From the NCBI GenBank assembly GCA_017647225.1, contig JAGCLA010000021.1, positions 1 through 46,271 on the forward strand: 46,271 bases of DNA. Reading direction: 5' to 3'. The translations under genes were made by a program, and so were the position numbers. The notes under the pieces were generated by a model. It saw nothing but the letters and a program-made list of their open reading frames with translations, did no database searches and was not told the DNA's origin. The first letter of the stretch is position 1. Every line of letters begins with the position of its first letter. This document shows, in pieces, positions 34,623 to 43,475 of this stretch. The stretch is from Bacteroidaceae bacterium. Its GTDB lineage: Bacteria; Bacteroidota; Bacteroidia; Bacteroidales; Bacteroidaceae.

Positions 34623-36044
34623 ATGTTATTCAATAGTCTTAATTTTATAGTATTCTTCTTGTGCGTATTGCTTCTGTTGATAATAGAGCAACACACAATA
34701 AAACGCATTGCAGTGCGTAATACGTTGTTGTTGGTTGCAAGCTACGTATTTTACGGTTGGTTTAATGTAGGTTTCCTGTTTATATTGCTGTATGTAACAT
34801 TGGTGAACTATACTACAGGTGTATGTTTGTCAAGAAACACTTTGCGACGCAAAACGATATTGAGTACTGGAGTAATACTTTCTCTTTTGCCGTTGCTGTT
34901 TTATAAATACTCTGCATTCATTGTCAGCAATATACAACTTTTAATAAACGGCAATTCAGATACAGAATTCTTGAGCAAGTGGGTTATGCCAATAGGTATA
35001 TCATTCTTTACATTCCAGGCACTATCCTACTCTATCGACATTTATCGTGGTAAAATAACGTCAAAAAGCTCATTGCCGGAGTTCATGCTGTTTGTGGCAT
35101 TCTTCCCGACAATACTTTCAGGTCCAATAGAAAAAGCACGCAATCTATTACCACAGATAAAGAGCTACAAACCACTTGCACTGAACAATTTCATGGAAGG
35201 TGCAATGACATTCATCTGGGGTCTGTTCAAGAAGATTGTAATTGCCGACAGACTATGCGCATATGTCGATTGGGCATACAATACAGCAGAGCATCAATCA
35301 GGAGCCACATTGGCTTTTGCAGCTGTATTATACAGCATACAGATATACTGCGACTTCAGCGGATATTCCGACATGGCATGGGGTGTTGCCAAAGCCTTGG
35401 GCTTTGATGTTACCCGCAACTTCCGTTTCCCATATTTTGCAACCACAATAAAGGAGTTCTGGCGAAGATGGCACATTTCGCTTACATCGTGGTTTACCGA
35501 ATATGTATATTTTTCTTTGGGTGGTAACCGCGTGCGTCTTAAAGCACGTTGGGTATTCAACATATCAATGGTGTTCCTGCTAAGCGGTATATGGCACGGA
35601 GCATCGTGGAATTTCTTGCTTTGGGGTTGCTTGCATGCAGTATATTATCTTATAGAATATGCCTGCGGAATACATCGCAAGGACTACAAGCAGCCACGTT
35701 ACTTGCAGCTACCGGCAAACATACTTGTATTCGTTCTTGTAACAATAGCATGGATATTCTTCCGCATCGAAGATTTTTCATCAGCGACGTATGTTGTAGG
35801 CAAGATTTTTACAGGCATAGCATCACCATTAGCATTGGGGTCGTCGTCATTCACATTTACGTGTAATATATTCTTGCTTGCAGTGTTCATTCTCTTTGAA
35901 TGGCTATTATATAAACGCATTGGACTAAAAGAAGATAAATTAGGAGAACCAACAGTTGTCAATACACTATGGATTACAGCAATACTTATAATGATTACAT
36001 TATTTAGTGTATCGGCCGACAACTTTGTTTATTTTCAGTTTTAG
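34623..36044 (+). CDS. MBOAT-family (AlgI-like) O-acetyltransferase
   Basis: A 473-residue multi-pass membrane protein that passes acetyl groups across the membrane for glycan O-acetylation. It has the AlgI blocks MPIGISFFTFQALSYSIDIYRG, FFPTILSGPIEKARNLLPQ, YCDFSGYSDMAWGVAKALGF, FWRRWHISLTSWFTEYVYFSLGGNR and the catalytic His325 in LSGIWHGASWNFLLWG. Its expected extracytoplasmic partner, an SGNH esterase-like transferase, is encoded at 36783; the two are separated by a lone S23-like gene and two arrays. The stop codon TAG is the first base triplet of the following array (TTTTAGTGTAGAG). Confidence 0.94.
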   Translation: MLFNSLNFIVFFLCVLLLLIIEQHTIKRIAVRNTLLLVASYVFYGWFNVGFLFILLYVTLVNYTTGVCLSRNTLRRKTILSTGVILSLLPLLFYKYSAFIVSNIQLLINGNSDTEFLSKWVMPIGISFFTFQALSYSIDIYRGKITSKSSLPEFMLFVAFFPTILSGPIEKARNLLPQIKSYKPLALNNFMEGAMTFIWGLFKKIVIADRLCAYVDWAYNTAEHQSGATLAFAAVLYSIQIYCDFSGYSDMAWGVAKALGFDVTRNFRFPYFATTIKEFWRRWHISLTSWFTEYVYFSLGGNRVRLKARWVFNISMVFLLSGIWHGASWNFLLWGCLHAVYYLIEYACGIHRKDYKQPRYLQLPANILVFVLVTIAWIFFRIEDFSSATYVVGKIFTGIASPLALGSSSFTFTCNIFLLAVFILFEWLLYKRIGLKEDKLGEPTVVNTLWITAILIMITLFSVSADNFVYFQF

Positions 36045-36168
36045 TGTAGAGTGTAAAGTGTAAAGTGTAGAGTGTAAAGAAAACACTAAACTCTAAACAC
36101 TAAACTAGAAACACTAAACTAGAAACACTAAACTAGAAAAAACTAGAAACTAGAAAAAACTATAAACT
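36043..36168. repeat. Period-7 array between MBOAT and S23-like genes
   Basis: Left half: AGTGTAG, AGTGTAA, AGTGTAA, AGTGTAG, AGTGTAA. Right half: AACACTA, AACTCTA, AACACTA, AACTAGA, AACACTA, AACTAGA repeated, then AACTATA, AACTAGT. About 30 bp of A-rich leader follow before the ATG at 36198. Confidence 0.9.
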
Positions 36169-36197
36169 AGTAAAAAAACAAGCATAACAAATAAACT

Positions 36198-36560
36198 ATG
36201 CGAACATATTCATTTAAGAATTTAACAGCTTATATTAAGGCAAAAGAATTGGTAAAGGCTGTATATGATATAGTAAAAGAACTGCCATCTGAAGAACGCT
36301 TTGCTCTAGCAGACCAATTACGCAGAGCTGTTATTTCTGTACCTTCTAATATTGCAGAAGGAATGAATAGAATTTCAGACAAAGAGAAATCGCATTTTCT
36401 GGAAATCGCTTATGCTTCATTAATGGAAGTATGTTGCCAAATAGATATAGCGTTATATTTAGAATATATTGACAAACAAACAAATGATAATTTAGAAGAA
36501 AAAATAAACGAAGTTGGGAAATTAATATCTGGTTTAAGAAAATCAGTGTTGAAAAGTTAG
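36198..36560 (+). CDS. Four-helix-bundle protein (23S rRNA intervening-sequence / Avd-like family)
   Basis: A 120-residue helical protein of the S23/IVP family: YSFKNLTAYIKAKELVKAVYDI, the conserved LADQLRRAVISVPSNIAEGMNR block, HFLEIAYASLMEVCCQIDIAL and a basic C terminus. Relatives are encoded in 23S rRNA intervening sequences, occur alone in many Bacteroidota, and include Avd, the accessory protein of diversity-generating retroelements, where it binds nucleic acid and reverse transcriptase. No rRNA or reverse transcriptase gene is near. It has no evident glycan role and sits, flanked by arrays on both sides, between two genes whose products should work together, which suggests a transposed cassette. 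Confidence 0.88.
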   Translation: MRTYSFKNLTAYIKAKELVKAVYDIVKELPSEERFALADQLRRAVISVPSNIAEGMNRISDKEKSHFLEIAYASLMEVCCQIDIALYLEYIDKQTNDNLEEKINEVGKLISGLRKSVLKS

Positions 36561-36778
36561 TGGAAAAGTGTAAAGTGTAGAGTGTAAAGAAAACCCTAAA
36601 CAATAAAAACTAAACTCTAAACTCTAAACCCTAAACTCTAAACTCTAAACTAGAAAAAACTCTAAACTCTAAACTAGAAAAAACTCTAAACTCTAAACAC
36701 TAAACTCTAAACACTAAACTCTAAACACTAAACTCTAAACACTAAACTCTAAACACTAAACTCTAAACTCTAAACTAA
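36555..36778. repeat. Longest period-7 array, between S23-like and SGNH genes
   Basis: About 220 bp. A short left half (AAAAGTGTAAAGTGTAGAG) is followed by a long right half of alternating AACTCTA and AACACTA heptamers, at least 20 units, with AACTAGA variants, ending 4-6 bp before the ATG at 36783. Confidence 0.92.
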
Positions 36779-36782
36779 AAAA

Positions 36783-37694
36783 ATGAAATACATTAAAGGA
36801 CTTATTATAATCATCGTACTGTTCTTTGCTTGTGACTTTGCAATAGAACGGTTTATGAAGCACGGTGTTGATGAAATGTATGGTTTGAACCAGCATGCCG
36901 ATGTTTTGCTTGTAGGTCATTCACATTTGATGCTAGCTACTGACAAGCAACAGATGGAAAAGGATTTAGGAGTAAAAGTATCGAAATACACACGCGAGGG
37001 AGTTAACGTATCGGACCGCAAAATAATGATACAGCAATTCCTTGATTCGGGATACGGTGATTCACTGAAAGTAGTACTGTACGGTGTTGACCTGTGTACA
37101 TTCACCGGTGAGGGATTGAGTGCCAACTCATATAAATTGTTCTACCCATTCATTGATAACGAAAAGATTGGTAACTACATACGTGAACAAGGAGGAGTAA
37201 AGGACTATTGGATGCATAAACTGATACGTACAACCCGCTATAACGACGACACGTTCAAGAATGGCACTTTGCGTGGTTGGCTACACAATTGGAGTAACTA
37301 CAAGAATGGAACAGTTGACATTAAAGCCTACAAACAACGTTTGCAGAATGGCGATGAACGACATATACAAATGAACTCGGAACTTATTGCAGAGTTTAAA
37401 GAAACTGTTGAAATGCTCACAAAACACGGTATAACAGTCGCACTGGTAAACACACCTACATTGGATTTACTTAACAACTTTGAGCCGGAAGAATACAGGA
37501 TGATAGTCAATTGGTTCCAGGCATACGCAAACGAAGAGCCATTGGTTGAATACTGGGATTTCAATCCTGATTATTCATCACGTCACGAACTGTTCTACGA
37601 CCGCATACACTTGAATGTAGAAGGCCAAAAGGTTATTAGCCCATTAATTACAGAAAAAGTAAAATACTTGTTGAACGTGGAACGAGGAGCGTAA
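36783..37694 (+). CDS. SGNH-hydrolase-like O-acetylation protein (AlgJ/X-like)
   Basis: A 303-residue protein with an N-terminal signal anchor (YIKGLIIIIVLFFACDFAIE) and an extracytoplasmic SGNH-type domain: GHSHLMLA with the candidate nucleophile Ser47, a GVDL block-II-like segment, VALVNTPT, and the YDRIHLN motif with Asp273 and His276. It probably accepts acetyl from the MBOAT protein encoded at 34623 and places it on the glycan. The C-terminal LLNVERGA and stop are encoded by the start of the next array, so the original C terminus may have been altered. Confidence 0.8.
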   Translation: MKYIKGLIIIIVLFFACDFAIERFMKHGVDEMYGLNQHADVLLVGHSHLMLATDKQQMEKDLGVKVSKYTREGVNVSDRKIMIQQFLDSGYGDSLKVVLYGVDLCTFTGEGLSANSYKLFYPFIDNEKIGNYIREQGGVKDYWMHKLIRTTRYNDDTFKNGTLRGWLHNWSNYKNGTVDIKAYKQRLQNGDERHIQMNSELIAEFKETVEMLTKHGITVALVNTPTLDLLNNFEPEEYRMIVNWFQAYANEEPLVEYWDFNPDYSSRHELFYDRIHLNVEGQKVISPLITEKVKYLLNVERGA

Positions 37695-37805
37695 AACGTG
37701 GAACGAAAATCGTTATAATCGTTAAACTATAAACAGTAAACTCTAAACTATAAACTATAAACAGTAAACTCTAAACTATAAACTATAAACTGTAAACTCT
37801 AAACT
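37670..37805. repeat. Period-7 array between SGNH and GT2 genes
   Basis: Left: GAACGTG, GAACGAG, GAGCGTA, AAACGTG, GAACGAA; centre ATCGTTATAATCGTTA; right: AACTATA, AACAGTA, AACTCTA, AACTATA, AACTATA, AACAGTA and so on to AACTAGA, 5 bp before the ATG at 37811. It combines the CGTTC-type and the ACTCT-type families in one array. Confidence 0.9.
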
Positions 37806-37810
37806 AGAAT

Positions 37811-38707
37811 ATGATATCAGTAATAATCCCTCTATATAACAAAGAAGCAGGAGTTGTAACAGCCTTGCGTAGCGTGCTGGCACAGACCTATCAGGATTTT
37901 GAAATAGTGGTAGTAGATGATGGTAGTACCGATGAAAGCGTTGCTGTTGTTGAATCCTTTGATGACCCACGCATACGTCTTATTCGCCAACAGAATGCAG
38001 GCGTAAGCGCTGCCCGCAACCGTGGTATTAAAGAAGCGGAGGGTGAATATGTTGCATTCCTTGATGCCGATGACGAATGGATGCCCGGGTTCTTGACCGA
38101 GATACGAGCCCTGCAAGAAGCATATCCCAATTGCAAAGCACAAGCGACAAACTATATTTTCAATTCAAATGGAAAGAAATCTCCAACCATATTACGCAGG
38201 ATACCGTTCAAAGGTGAAAGAGGTGTGCTGTCAAACTATTTTAAAGTAGCAAGTTGTTCACATCCACCGGTATGTTCTATAAGTGTATGTATAGAACGTA
38301 AATTATTGCAAGAAATTGGCGGTTTCCCTATAGGAATAAAAGCAGGAGAAGATTTGCTTACTTGGGCACGCATTGCAGTGCGTACACAGTGGGCCTATTC
38401 GCGTAAAGCATTGGCACAATACAATGTTGATCAAATATCTGTTAAAGAACCTCCGACAAGAATTCCCGAAGAAGTGGATGTCGTAGGATATGAATTGAAA
38501 AAGTTATGGAAAGATCATCCGCACATACGCGGACAAAGACTTTATCTATCACTTTGGCACAAGATGCGCAGTTCAATGTATATGCGATTGGGGTATAAAA
38601 AAGAATGTAGAAAGGAAGCCTTCATAGCACTGCATTACAACCCACTTAACTACAAGATATACGCATACTTAATTATAAACATCCTGGGTATATTTAAGAA
38701 AAAATGA
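37811..38707 (+). CDS. GT2-family glycosyltransferase
   Basis: A 298-residue GT-A enzyme: MISVIIPLYNKEAGVVTALRSVLAQTY, VVVDDGSTDES, then AARNRGIKEAEGEYVAFLDADDEW with the DxD metal motif, and an EDLLTWARIA segment for the catalytic-base region. No transmembrane helices, so a soluble or peripheral cytoplasmic transferase acting on the lipid-linked intermediate. The start is directly after an array; the stop overlaps the start of the next gene by 4 bp. Confidence 0.93.
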   Translation: MISVIIPLYNKEAGVVTALRSVLAQTYQDFEIVVVDDGSTDESVAVVESFDDPRIRLIRQQNAGVSAARNRGIKEAEGEYVAFLDADDEWMPGFLTEIRALQEAYPNCKAQATNYIFNSNGKKSPTILRRIPFKGERGVLSNYFKVASCSHPPVCSISVCIERKLLQEIGGFPIGIKAGEDLLTWARIAVRTQWAYSRKALAQYNVDQISVKEPPTRIPEEVDVVGYELKKLWKDHPHIRGQRLYLSLWHKMRSSMYMRLGYKKECRKEAFIALHYNPLNYKIYAYLIINILGIFKKK

Positions 38708-39819
38708 AAAAAAAATTATTGATATTTCATCCCACTATAGCACCCTACCGCATTGATTTCTTCAATGACCTATACCGTGCTTTTGATACGCGAGTATGCT
38801 TGCAGTATTGGAATCTGCGTGACCAGACATTTGATTATGACAAGATATATGCACAGTTTGCTTTCAAGCCACACTATCTAAAGGAAATAGTAAAATTGGG
38901 GCAACGCTCGTTATGGGGCGGTTTTTGGAAGCATTTGGATAACTTCAATCCGGATATTGTATTAGTCAGTGAATTCAATATGACTGCATTAATGGTGTTG
39001 GCTCACCGTTTCTTAAAACGCAAGAAATACAAGGTGATATCCATATGCGATGACAGTTACAATATGGTGGCAGAGAATAATGATTTCTCAAAATTACATC
39101 GCATCGCACGACGATTGATTGCCCCGTTATTGGACAACCTAATTCTTGTAGAGCCTAAAGTCACCCAATGGTATCTGGAACACTATGGTAAAGGCATATG
39201 CTGTCCTATCATTAAATCCGAGGAAAAAGCACTCAAAGAGTACGAACGCGTATTGCCAATGAGCCAAGAAACCGTTAAAAAATATGGTTTAGAAAGCAAA
39301 AAAGTATTCCTTTTTGTAGGACGATTGGTTGCATTAAAGAATGTTGAAACAATTATCAGTGCTTTTGTTCGTCTTAATCAAAAAGAAAATGCTTTTGTAG
39401 TTGTTGGCGATGGTCCAGAACGTAAAAAATTAGAAAAACTCGCTAAAAGTTTAGATGCAAACATACTCTTTACAGGCCGACTCGAAGGAGAATCCCTTAA
39501 TGTTTGGTATAATATCGCTGACGCGATTGTTTTAGCGAGTTATCAAGAAGCATTTGGAGCCGTAACCAACGAAGCTCTATTAGCGGGATGTTATGCATTG
39601 GTGTCAAACAAAGCCGGGTCTTCATGTTTGATTGAAGAGGGAGTGAATGGTTATACATTCTCACCAATGAATGTTGAAGAATTAGCCGAAAAAATGGATA
39701 AAATATCTACCTTGCTATACACAAAAGAAAATGACGGATTAAAAAAGAATATGATGCGTGTATCGTACAATGATCATATAAACAATCTTTTACTTGAACT
39801 TAATTATAATAAAAGCTAA
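38704..39819 (+). CDS. GT4-family glycosyltransferase
   Basis: A 371-residue GT-B enzyme. N-terminal MKKKLLIFHPTIAPYRIDFFNDLYRAF; C-terminal VFLFVGRLVALKNVETIISAF, VVVGDGPERKKLEKLAKSL and LASYQEAFGAVTNEALLAGCYALVS with the E-x7-E pair intact. Overlaps the GT2 gene upstream (ATGA) and is 2 bp from the next, so the three transferases are coupled. Confidence 0.92.
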   Translation: MKKKLLIFHPTIAPYRIDFFNDLYRAFDTRVCLQYWNLRDQTFDYDKIYAQFAFKPHYLKEIVKLGQRSLWGGFWKHLDNFNPDIVLVSEFNMTALMVLAHRFLKRKKYKVISICDDSYNMVAENNDFSKLHRIARRLIAPLLDNLILVEPKVTQWYLEHYGKGICCPIIKSEEKALKEYERVLPMSQETVKKYGLESKKVFLFVGRLVALKNVETIISAFVRLNQKENAFVVVGDGPERKKLEKLAKSLDANILFTGRLEGESLNVWYNIADAIVLASYQEAFGAVTNEALLAGCYALVSNKAGSSCLIEEGVNGYTFSPMNVEELAEKMDKISTLLYTKENDGLKKNMMRVSYNDHINNLLLELNYNKS

Positions 39820-39821
39820 AT

Positions 39822-40841
39822 ATGAAAACATTCTCAATAATAATACCTGTATACAATGGACAGGATGTGATTGGACCGGCTTTGGATAGTATCTATTCAC
39901 AAGGAATGACAAATGAACAATTTGAGGTCATCTGCGTAGATGATTGCTCTCCAACAATGGACACATATAATTTTTTGAGCAATTATACCTATAATGGTAT
40001 TCATCCCATAAATCTAAAATTATTTCGTCATGAAGTAAACAAAAGGCAGGGAGGGGCACGAAATACAGCACTGGGCTATGCTGAAGGAGAATGGGTTTTG
40101 TATCTTGACCAAGATGATTGTTTTGTTGAAAATTCATTAAAGGAGCTTAATTGTGCCTTAACAAAACACAAAGCATGTGATATTGTCATGTTTGATTATT
40201 GTTTGCACAACACAACCTTAGAAAAATTAAACATTGAATCCCAAATTTATACAAGAAAAGGAATTATTTCCGAAACAATTAGTGGTTCACTCTTTTTACG
40301 GAAATATCCAATACCTTGGACTCCATGGTGCTATGCATACAAAAAAGATTTCTTAAGAAATAATCAAATTTTATTTGAGGAAAATGTTCGTTTTGAAGAT
40401 GTTGACTATGTCATAAAAGCGACATTAAATGCAAAGCTAATTACATTTATACCAATAGATGTTTACAAACATGTAGATAGCGGAAACAATACAAGTTTTG
40501 TAGGAAACAATAAATCCTTAATAGAAGATTTATTTAAAATCTCCATACGTATAAAAAATGTAGCATCTGATTATATGAGGACAGATAATGAAGCTGCAGA
40601 AGCAGCGATGGCACATCATACATTTCATTATCATTGGTTATTAAAGAGCCTCTTATGGAGATTGCCATATTATGACATCATAAAATTGTTAGAAAATTAT
40701 AAACCATACTTGTCAAACAAAAACAGCAAGAAATTGACAAAATTAGCTCATAATCATCCATGCGCCTATGCTACTATGGCACAAATTGCCAGACCGATTC
40801 TGTTAGCTACATTATGGATTAGAAATAAAATAAGGAAATAA
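39822..40841 (+). CDS. GT2-family glycosyltransferase
   Basis: A 339-residue GT-A enzyme: FSIIIPVYNGQDVIGPALDSIYSQG, VICVDDCSPT, RQGGARNTALGYAEGEWVLYLDQDDCF with a DQDD metal site, and RFEDVDYVIKATL as the ED(V)DY catalytic-base motif. Positioned 2 bp after the GT4 gene. The sequence is very AT-rich, like the acyltransferase that follows. Confidence 0.92.
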   Translation: MKTFSIIIPVYNGQDVIGPALDSIYSQGMTNEQFEVICVDDCSPTMDTYNFLSNYTYNGIHPINLKLFRHEVNKRQGGARNTALGYAEGEWVLYLDQDDCFVENSLKELNCALTKHKACDIVMFDYCLHNTTLEKLNIESQIYTRKGIISETISGSLFLRKYPIPWTPWCYAYKKDFLRNNQILFEENVRFEDVDYVIKATLNAKLITFIPIDVYKHVDSGNNTSFVGNNKSLIEDLFKISIRIKNVASDYMRTDNEAAEAAMAHHTFHYHWLLKSLLWRLPYYDIIKLLENYKPYLSNKNSKKLTKLAHNHPCAYATMAQIARPILLATLWIRNKIRK

Positions 40842-40852
40842 ACACAACTTCA

Positions 40853-41956
40853 ATGAGTACTGTAAATCACAATAAAGCAATATCAATAGGGAAAGCAATA
40901 TGCATCATTCTTATGGTAATTGGTCATAGTGGCTGCCCTACATTATTAAGAAATTGGATATACACATTCCACATGCCATTTTTCTTTTTTGTCAGTGGCT
41001 ATCTGTTTAACAACAAGTCTTTAGATTCTTTTATTCCTTTTGCAAAAAAGAAGATGAGGGGGCTATGGTTGCCATTTGTAAAATGGAATATATTATTTAT
41101 TTTATTACATAATCTATTCTATAAATTAGGTTTTCTTAATACCGAATATTCTATAACTGATTTTTTAAATAAAATTGTAGTATCCCTATATATGGGAGAG
41201 CCACAACTTCTTTTAGGTACATTTTGGTTTCTCCAACAATTGATAAGAGTCAATATCATTGCATGGCTGTTACTTAAAACAATTAATTATTTTTGTAATA
41301 AAAATAATGTTTCATATAATTCAACCATACTATTAACCAATATCAGTATAGTAATACTCTCTATTGCAGCCTATGGCTTAGATTTCAGGATACCCGGAGT
41401 TATATCAAAATTAACAATAATAAGTCTTTTATTCTATTTTTCAGGATACACCTTAAAACTATACGAATCAAGAATACATACATACATAGATACATACATA
41501 CAGTCTAAGTATTTTTTCTTTTTTAGTATGATACTTACATTTATTGGAGGTATTTTTTATCCTTTTGAAATGCTAACATTAACTACAAATGCTGTATTAC
41601 CATATTGGATAATAGCCATATTTGGTTGTTTGATGATATATAATATTTCAATTAGAATATCGACAATAAATTATTTGTCAAATACTATAGACTATATAGG
41701 AAGTAATACACTTATTATAATGGTGTTACATTTACTTACATTTAAGTTTACTTCATTGTTGCTGGTATCGTTTAATATCATTTCACAGGACAGCTTATTG
41801 GCATGGCCTGTTCCATCTATCGCAAAAGATGGATTATGGATTTTATATTCAATTGCCGGAGTTTGTATTCCTTTAATAATTGATGCCATTCTAAAAAGAG
41901 TAAGAGAAATTGTTATAACATTAATTAATAGAAAACAAACAAACTTGATGTCTTAA
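40853..41956 (+). CDS. AT3-family membrane acyltransferase, second copy
   Basis: A 367-residue membrane protein with about ten helices: ISIGKAICIILMVIGHSGCP (catalytic-type His in the first helix), FHMPFFFFVSGYLFNN, then LLGTFWFLQQLIRVNI and a C-terminal IIMVLHLLTFKFTSLLL helix. Family Acyltransferase_3, close in layout to OafA-type and to Bacteroidota fucose-4-O-acetylase-like proteins. It is last in the plus-strand run and ends before a strong bidirectional hairpin. Confidence 0.87.
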   Translation: MSTVNHNKAISIGKAICIILMVIGHSGCPTLLRNWIYTFHMPFFFFVSGYLFNNKSLDSFIPFAKKKMRGLWLPFVKWNILFILLHNLFYKLGFLNTEYSITDFLNKIVVSLYMGEPQLLLGTFWFLQQLIRVNIIAWLLLKTINYFCNKNNVSYNSTILLTNISIVILSIAAYGLDFRIPGVISKLTIISLLFYFSGYTLKLYESRIHTYIDTYIQSKYFFFFSMILTFIGGIFYPFEMLTLTTNAVLPYWIIAIFGCLMIYNISIRISTINYLSNTIDYIGSNTLIIMVLHLLTFKFTSLLLVSFNIISQDSLLAWPVPSIAKDGLWILYSIAGVCIPLIIDAILKRVREIVITLINRKQTNLMS

Positions 41957-41978
41957 AAAGTAAAACTGCTATATAAAT

Positions 41979-42020
41979 ATATAAACATGACCTTAGCTTT
42001 TTGCTAAGGTCATGTTTATA
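41979..42020. terminator. Bidirectional terminator between converging units
   Basis: An 18-bp perfect stem (41979-41996 with 42003-42020; key part CATGACCTTAGC / GCTAAGGTCATG) with a T6 loop. The A/T-rich base of the stem gives a U tract on both strands. Confidence 0.93.
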
Positions 42021-42040
42021 ATAATAGCTTTTAGCAACAA

Positions 42041-42346
42041 TCATCTATTTTTCGCCATCGTCTTACACTCCTCACAAAACACAAAATACTCTTCAAACTC
42101 GCTTGGTTTTGTATCGCGCTGACGTTGAATAGCCAATTCTTGATTAATACTATACTTTTCGCGTATTAATTGTTCCACTCGTTCCTCGTAAGAAGGAATA
42201 TAAGATCCAGTCTCTGGCATTACGAATTCTTGCCAACCTTCCACAAGAATCATTTCTTCTGTTGGGTTAATCACTTGCACACCATTTCTGACGACAACAA
42301 TTTCATTTCGAAATTTCACTTTATTGTTTTTAATATATCGTTTCAT
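42041..42346 (-). CDS. Small protein of unknown function in phage-like trio
   Basis: A 101-residue soluble protein: MKRYIKNNKVKFRNEIVVVRNG, then NPTEEMILVEGWQEFV, a coiled-coil-prone YEERVEQLIREKYSINQELAIQRQR and a C-terminal CEEC pair. The pattern resembles short proteins near tail genes of Bacteroides prophages, from general recall only. It is the last gene of a minus-strand run with the LRR protein (24-bp gap). Confidence 0.6.
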   Translation of the reverse strand: MKRYIKNNKVKFRNEIVVVRNGVQVINPTEEMILVEGWQEFVMPETGSYIPSYEERVEQLIREKYSINQELAIQRQRDTKPSEFEEYFVFCEECKTMAKNR

Positions 42347-42370
42347 TTTTGTTTAATAGTTTATAATAAA

Positions 42371-43468
42371 TTATTCTGTTATTATTTCCCAACCATTCGG
42401 AATGCCGCTTGCTCCCCTGATATCCCAAGTAGCATCTTTGCTTTTAATAAAAGTTCCATTTGCTGCTACACCATACATCCAATAAGACAAACAGGAATTT
42501 GCACTTATATCTGTTGCAAGCATTTTAATATAATTAAGTTTACTACAACCACCGAACATTTGGTAATAACAAAGCTCTGTTAATACTGTCGCTGGTAATT
42601 CTGGTGCGGTTATTAACGAAGTGCATCCAATAAACATGTTACTATAACAAGAATTAGACAATATCGTCGCTGGTAATTCTGGCGCAGTTCTTAATGAAGT
42701 ACAACCATTAAACATGTTACTATAACAAGAACTTGTTAATACCGTTGCCGGTAGTTTTGGTGCAGATGTCAATGAAGTACAATTATAGAACATCGAATTG
42801 TAACAACTTGAAGCCAATGTTGTTTCTGGCAATTCCGGGGCAGTTATCAATGAGGTACATCCATAAAACATATCTCTATAACATGCGAGTTCTAATGTCA
42901 TTGCAGGCAATTCTGGTGCAGTGATTAATGAAGAACAACCATAAAACATTCTATAATAACTATAACCAGATAAAACCTTTGCTGGGAGTTTTGGTGCAGT
43001 AATTAAGTTTTTGCAATCTCTAAACATAGAATGACAAGACTCATATCCAATGCTTTTTACCGACAAAACCATTTCCTTTGCATTGAGAAGTTTGTCACAC
43101 CCTGCAAAGAGTTGTTTGAAAGCAAAATTTTGTAAAGTTTGCTTACCTTTGGCGTTATCACCATACAACAAAGACAAGCAGTTTCCTTTTAAGTTAAAAT
43201 ACTTGTTGACCGCAAATGTACCCACTCCGATATCGGCTTTTGGAGTCAAATTGCCTCTGAATGATAGTGTGTGACCAGCATTGACAGTTTCAGTAAACTC
43301 ACCAGCAGGTAAAACCTTCCAGTACCCATTACCATCTATACAGTATTCACACTCGTTATCACTTAATTTTGCCTGTAATCCATCTTCCAAAGGAATTATT
43401 GTAAGGTAGTTATTTATGCCAATCTTGTCTATACAAGAAAAAAATCTTCTTTCCATTATAGAATACAT
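42371..43468 (-). CDS. BspA-like leucine-rich-repeat protein, phage-tail-like
   Basis: A 365-residue protein without a signal peptide. Residues about 1-110 form a head region; about 125-305 carry six to seven LRR_5 (BspA-type) repeats of ~23 residues with the pattern CYxxMFxGCTSLxTAPELPATxL. The C terminus ends in the motif ASGIPNGWEIITE. The repeats are visible as a 69-bp period in DNA. BspA-type repeats mediate adhesion in some secreted proteins; lack of a signal and the neighbouring tail-like gene suggest a receptor-binding or tail-fibre role instead. The start is uncertain: a Met four codons later is also possible. Confidence 0.78.
   Translation of the reverse strand: MYSIMERRFFSCIDKIGINNYLTIIPLEDGLQAKLSDNECEYCIDGNGYWKVLPAGEFTETVNAGHTLSFRGNLTPKADIGVGTFAVNKYFNLKGNCLSLLYGDNAKGKQTLQNFAFKQLFAGCDKLLNAKEMVLSVKSIGYESCHSMFRDCKNLITAPKLPAKVLSGYSYYRMFYGCSSLITAPELPAMTLELACYRDMFYGCTSLITAPELPETTLASSCYNSMFYNCTSLTSAPKLPATVLTSSCYSNMFNGCTSLRTAPELPATILSNSCYSNMFIGCTSLITAPELPATVLTELCYYQMFGGCSKLNYIKMLATDISANSCLSYWMYGVAANGTFIKSKDATWDIRGASGIPNGWEIITE
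42560..43040 (-). repeat. 69-bp coding repeat of the LRR protein
   Basis: About six to seven units of 69 bp, each with GCTGGTAATTCTGGTGC-like and CATGTTACTATAACAAG-like segments on the plus strand, corresponding to the 23-residue repeats. Good substrate for in-frame expansion or contraction. Confidence 0.8.
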
Positions 43469-43475
43469 TTTAGAG

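Noticed and set aside
36198-36560. Diversity-generating retroelement
   Set aside because: An Avd-like protein is present, but no reverse transcriptase, template repeat or variable repeat was found in the window.
33085-37805. CRISPR array or telomere-like repeats
   Set aside because: Units are 7 nt with no spacers and no cas genes, and the arrays sit internally between genes and show hairpin symmetry, so neither description fits.
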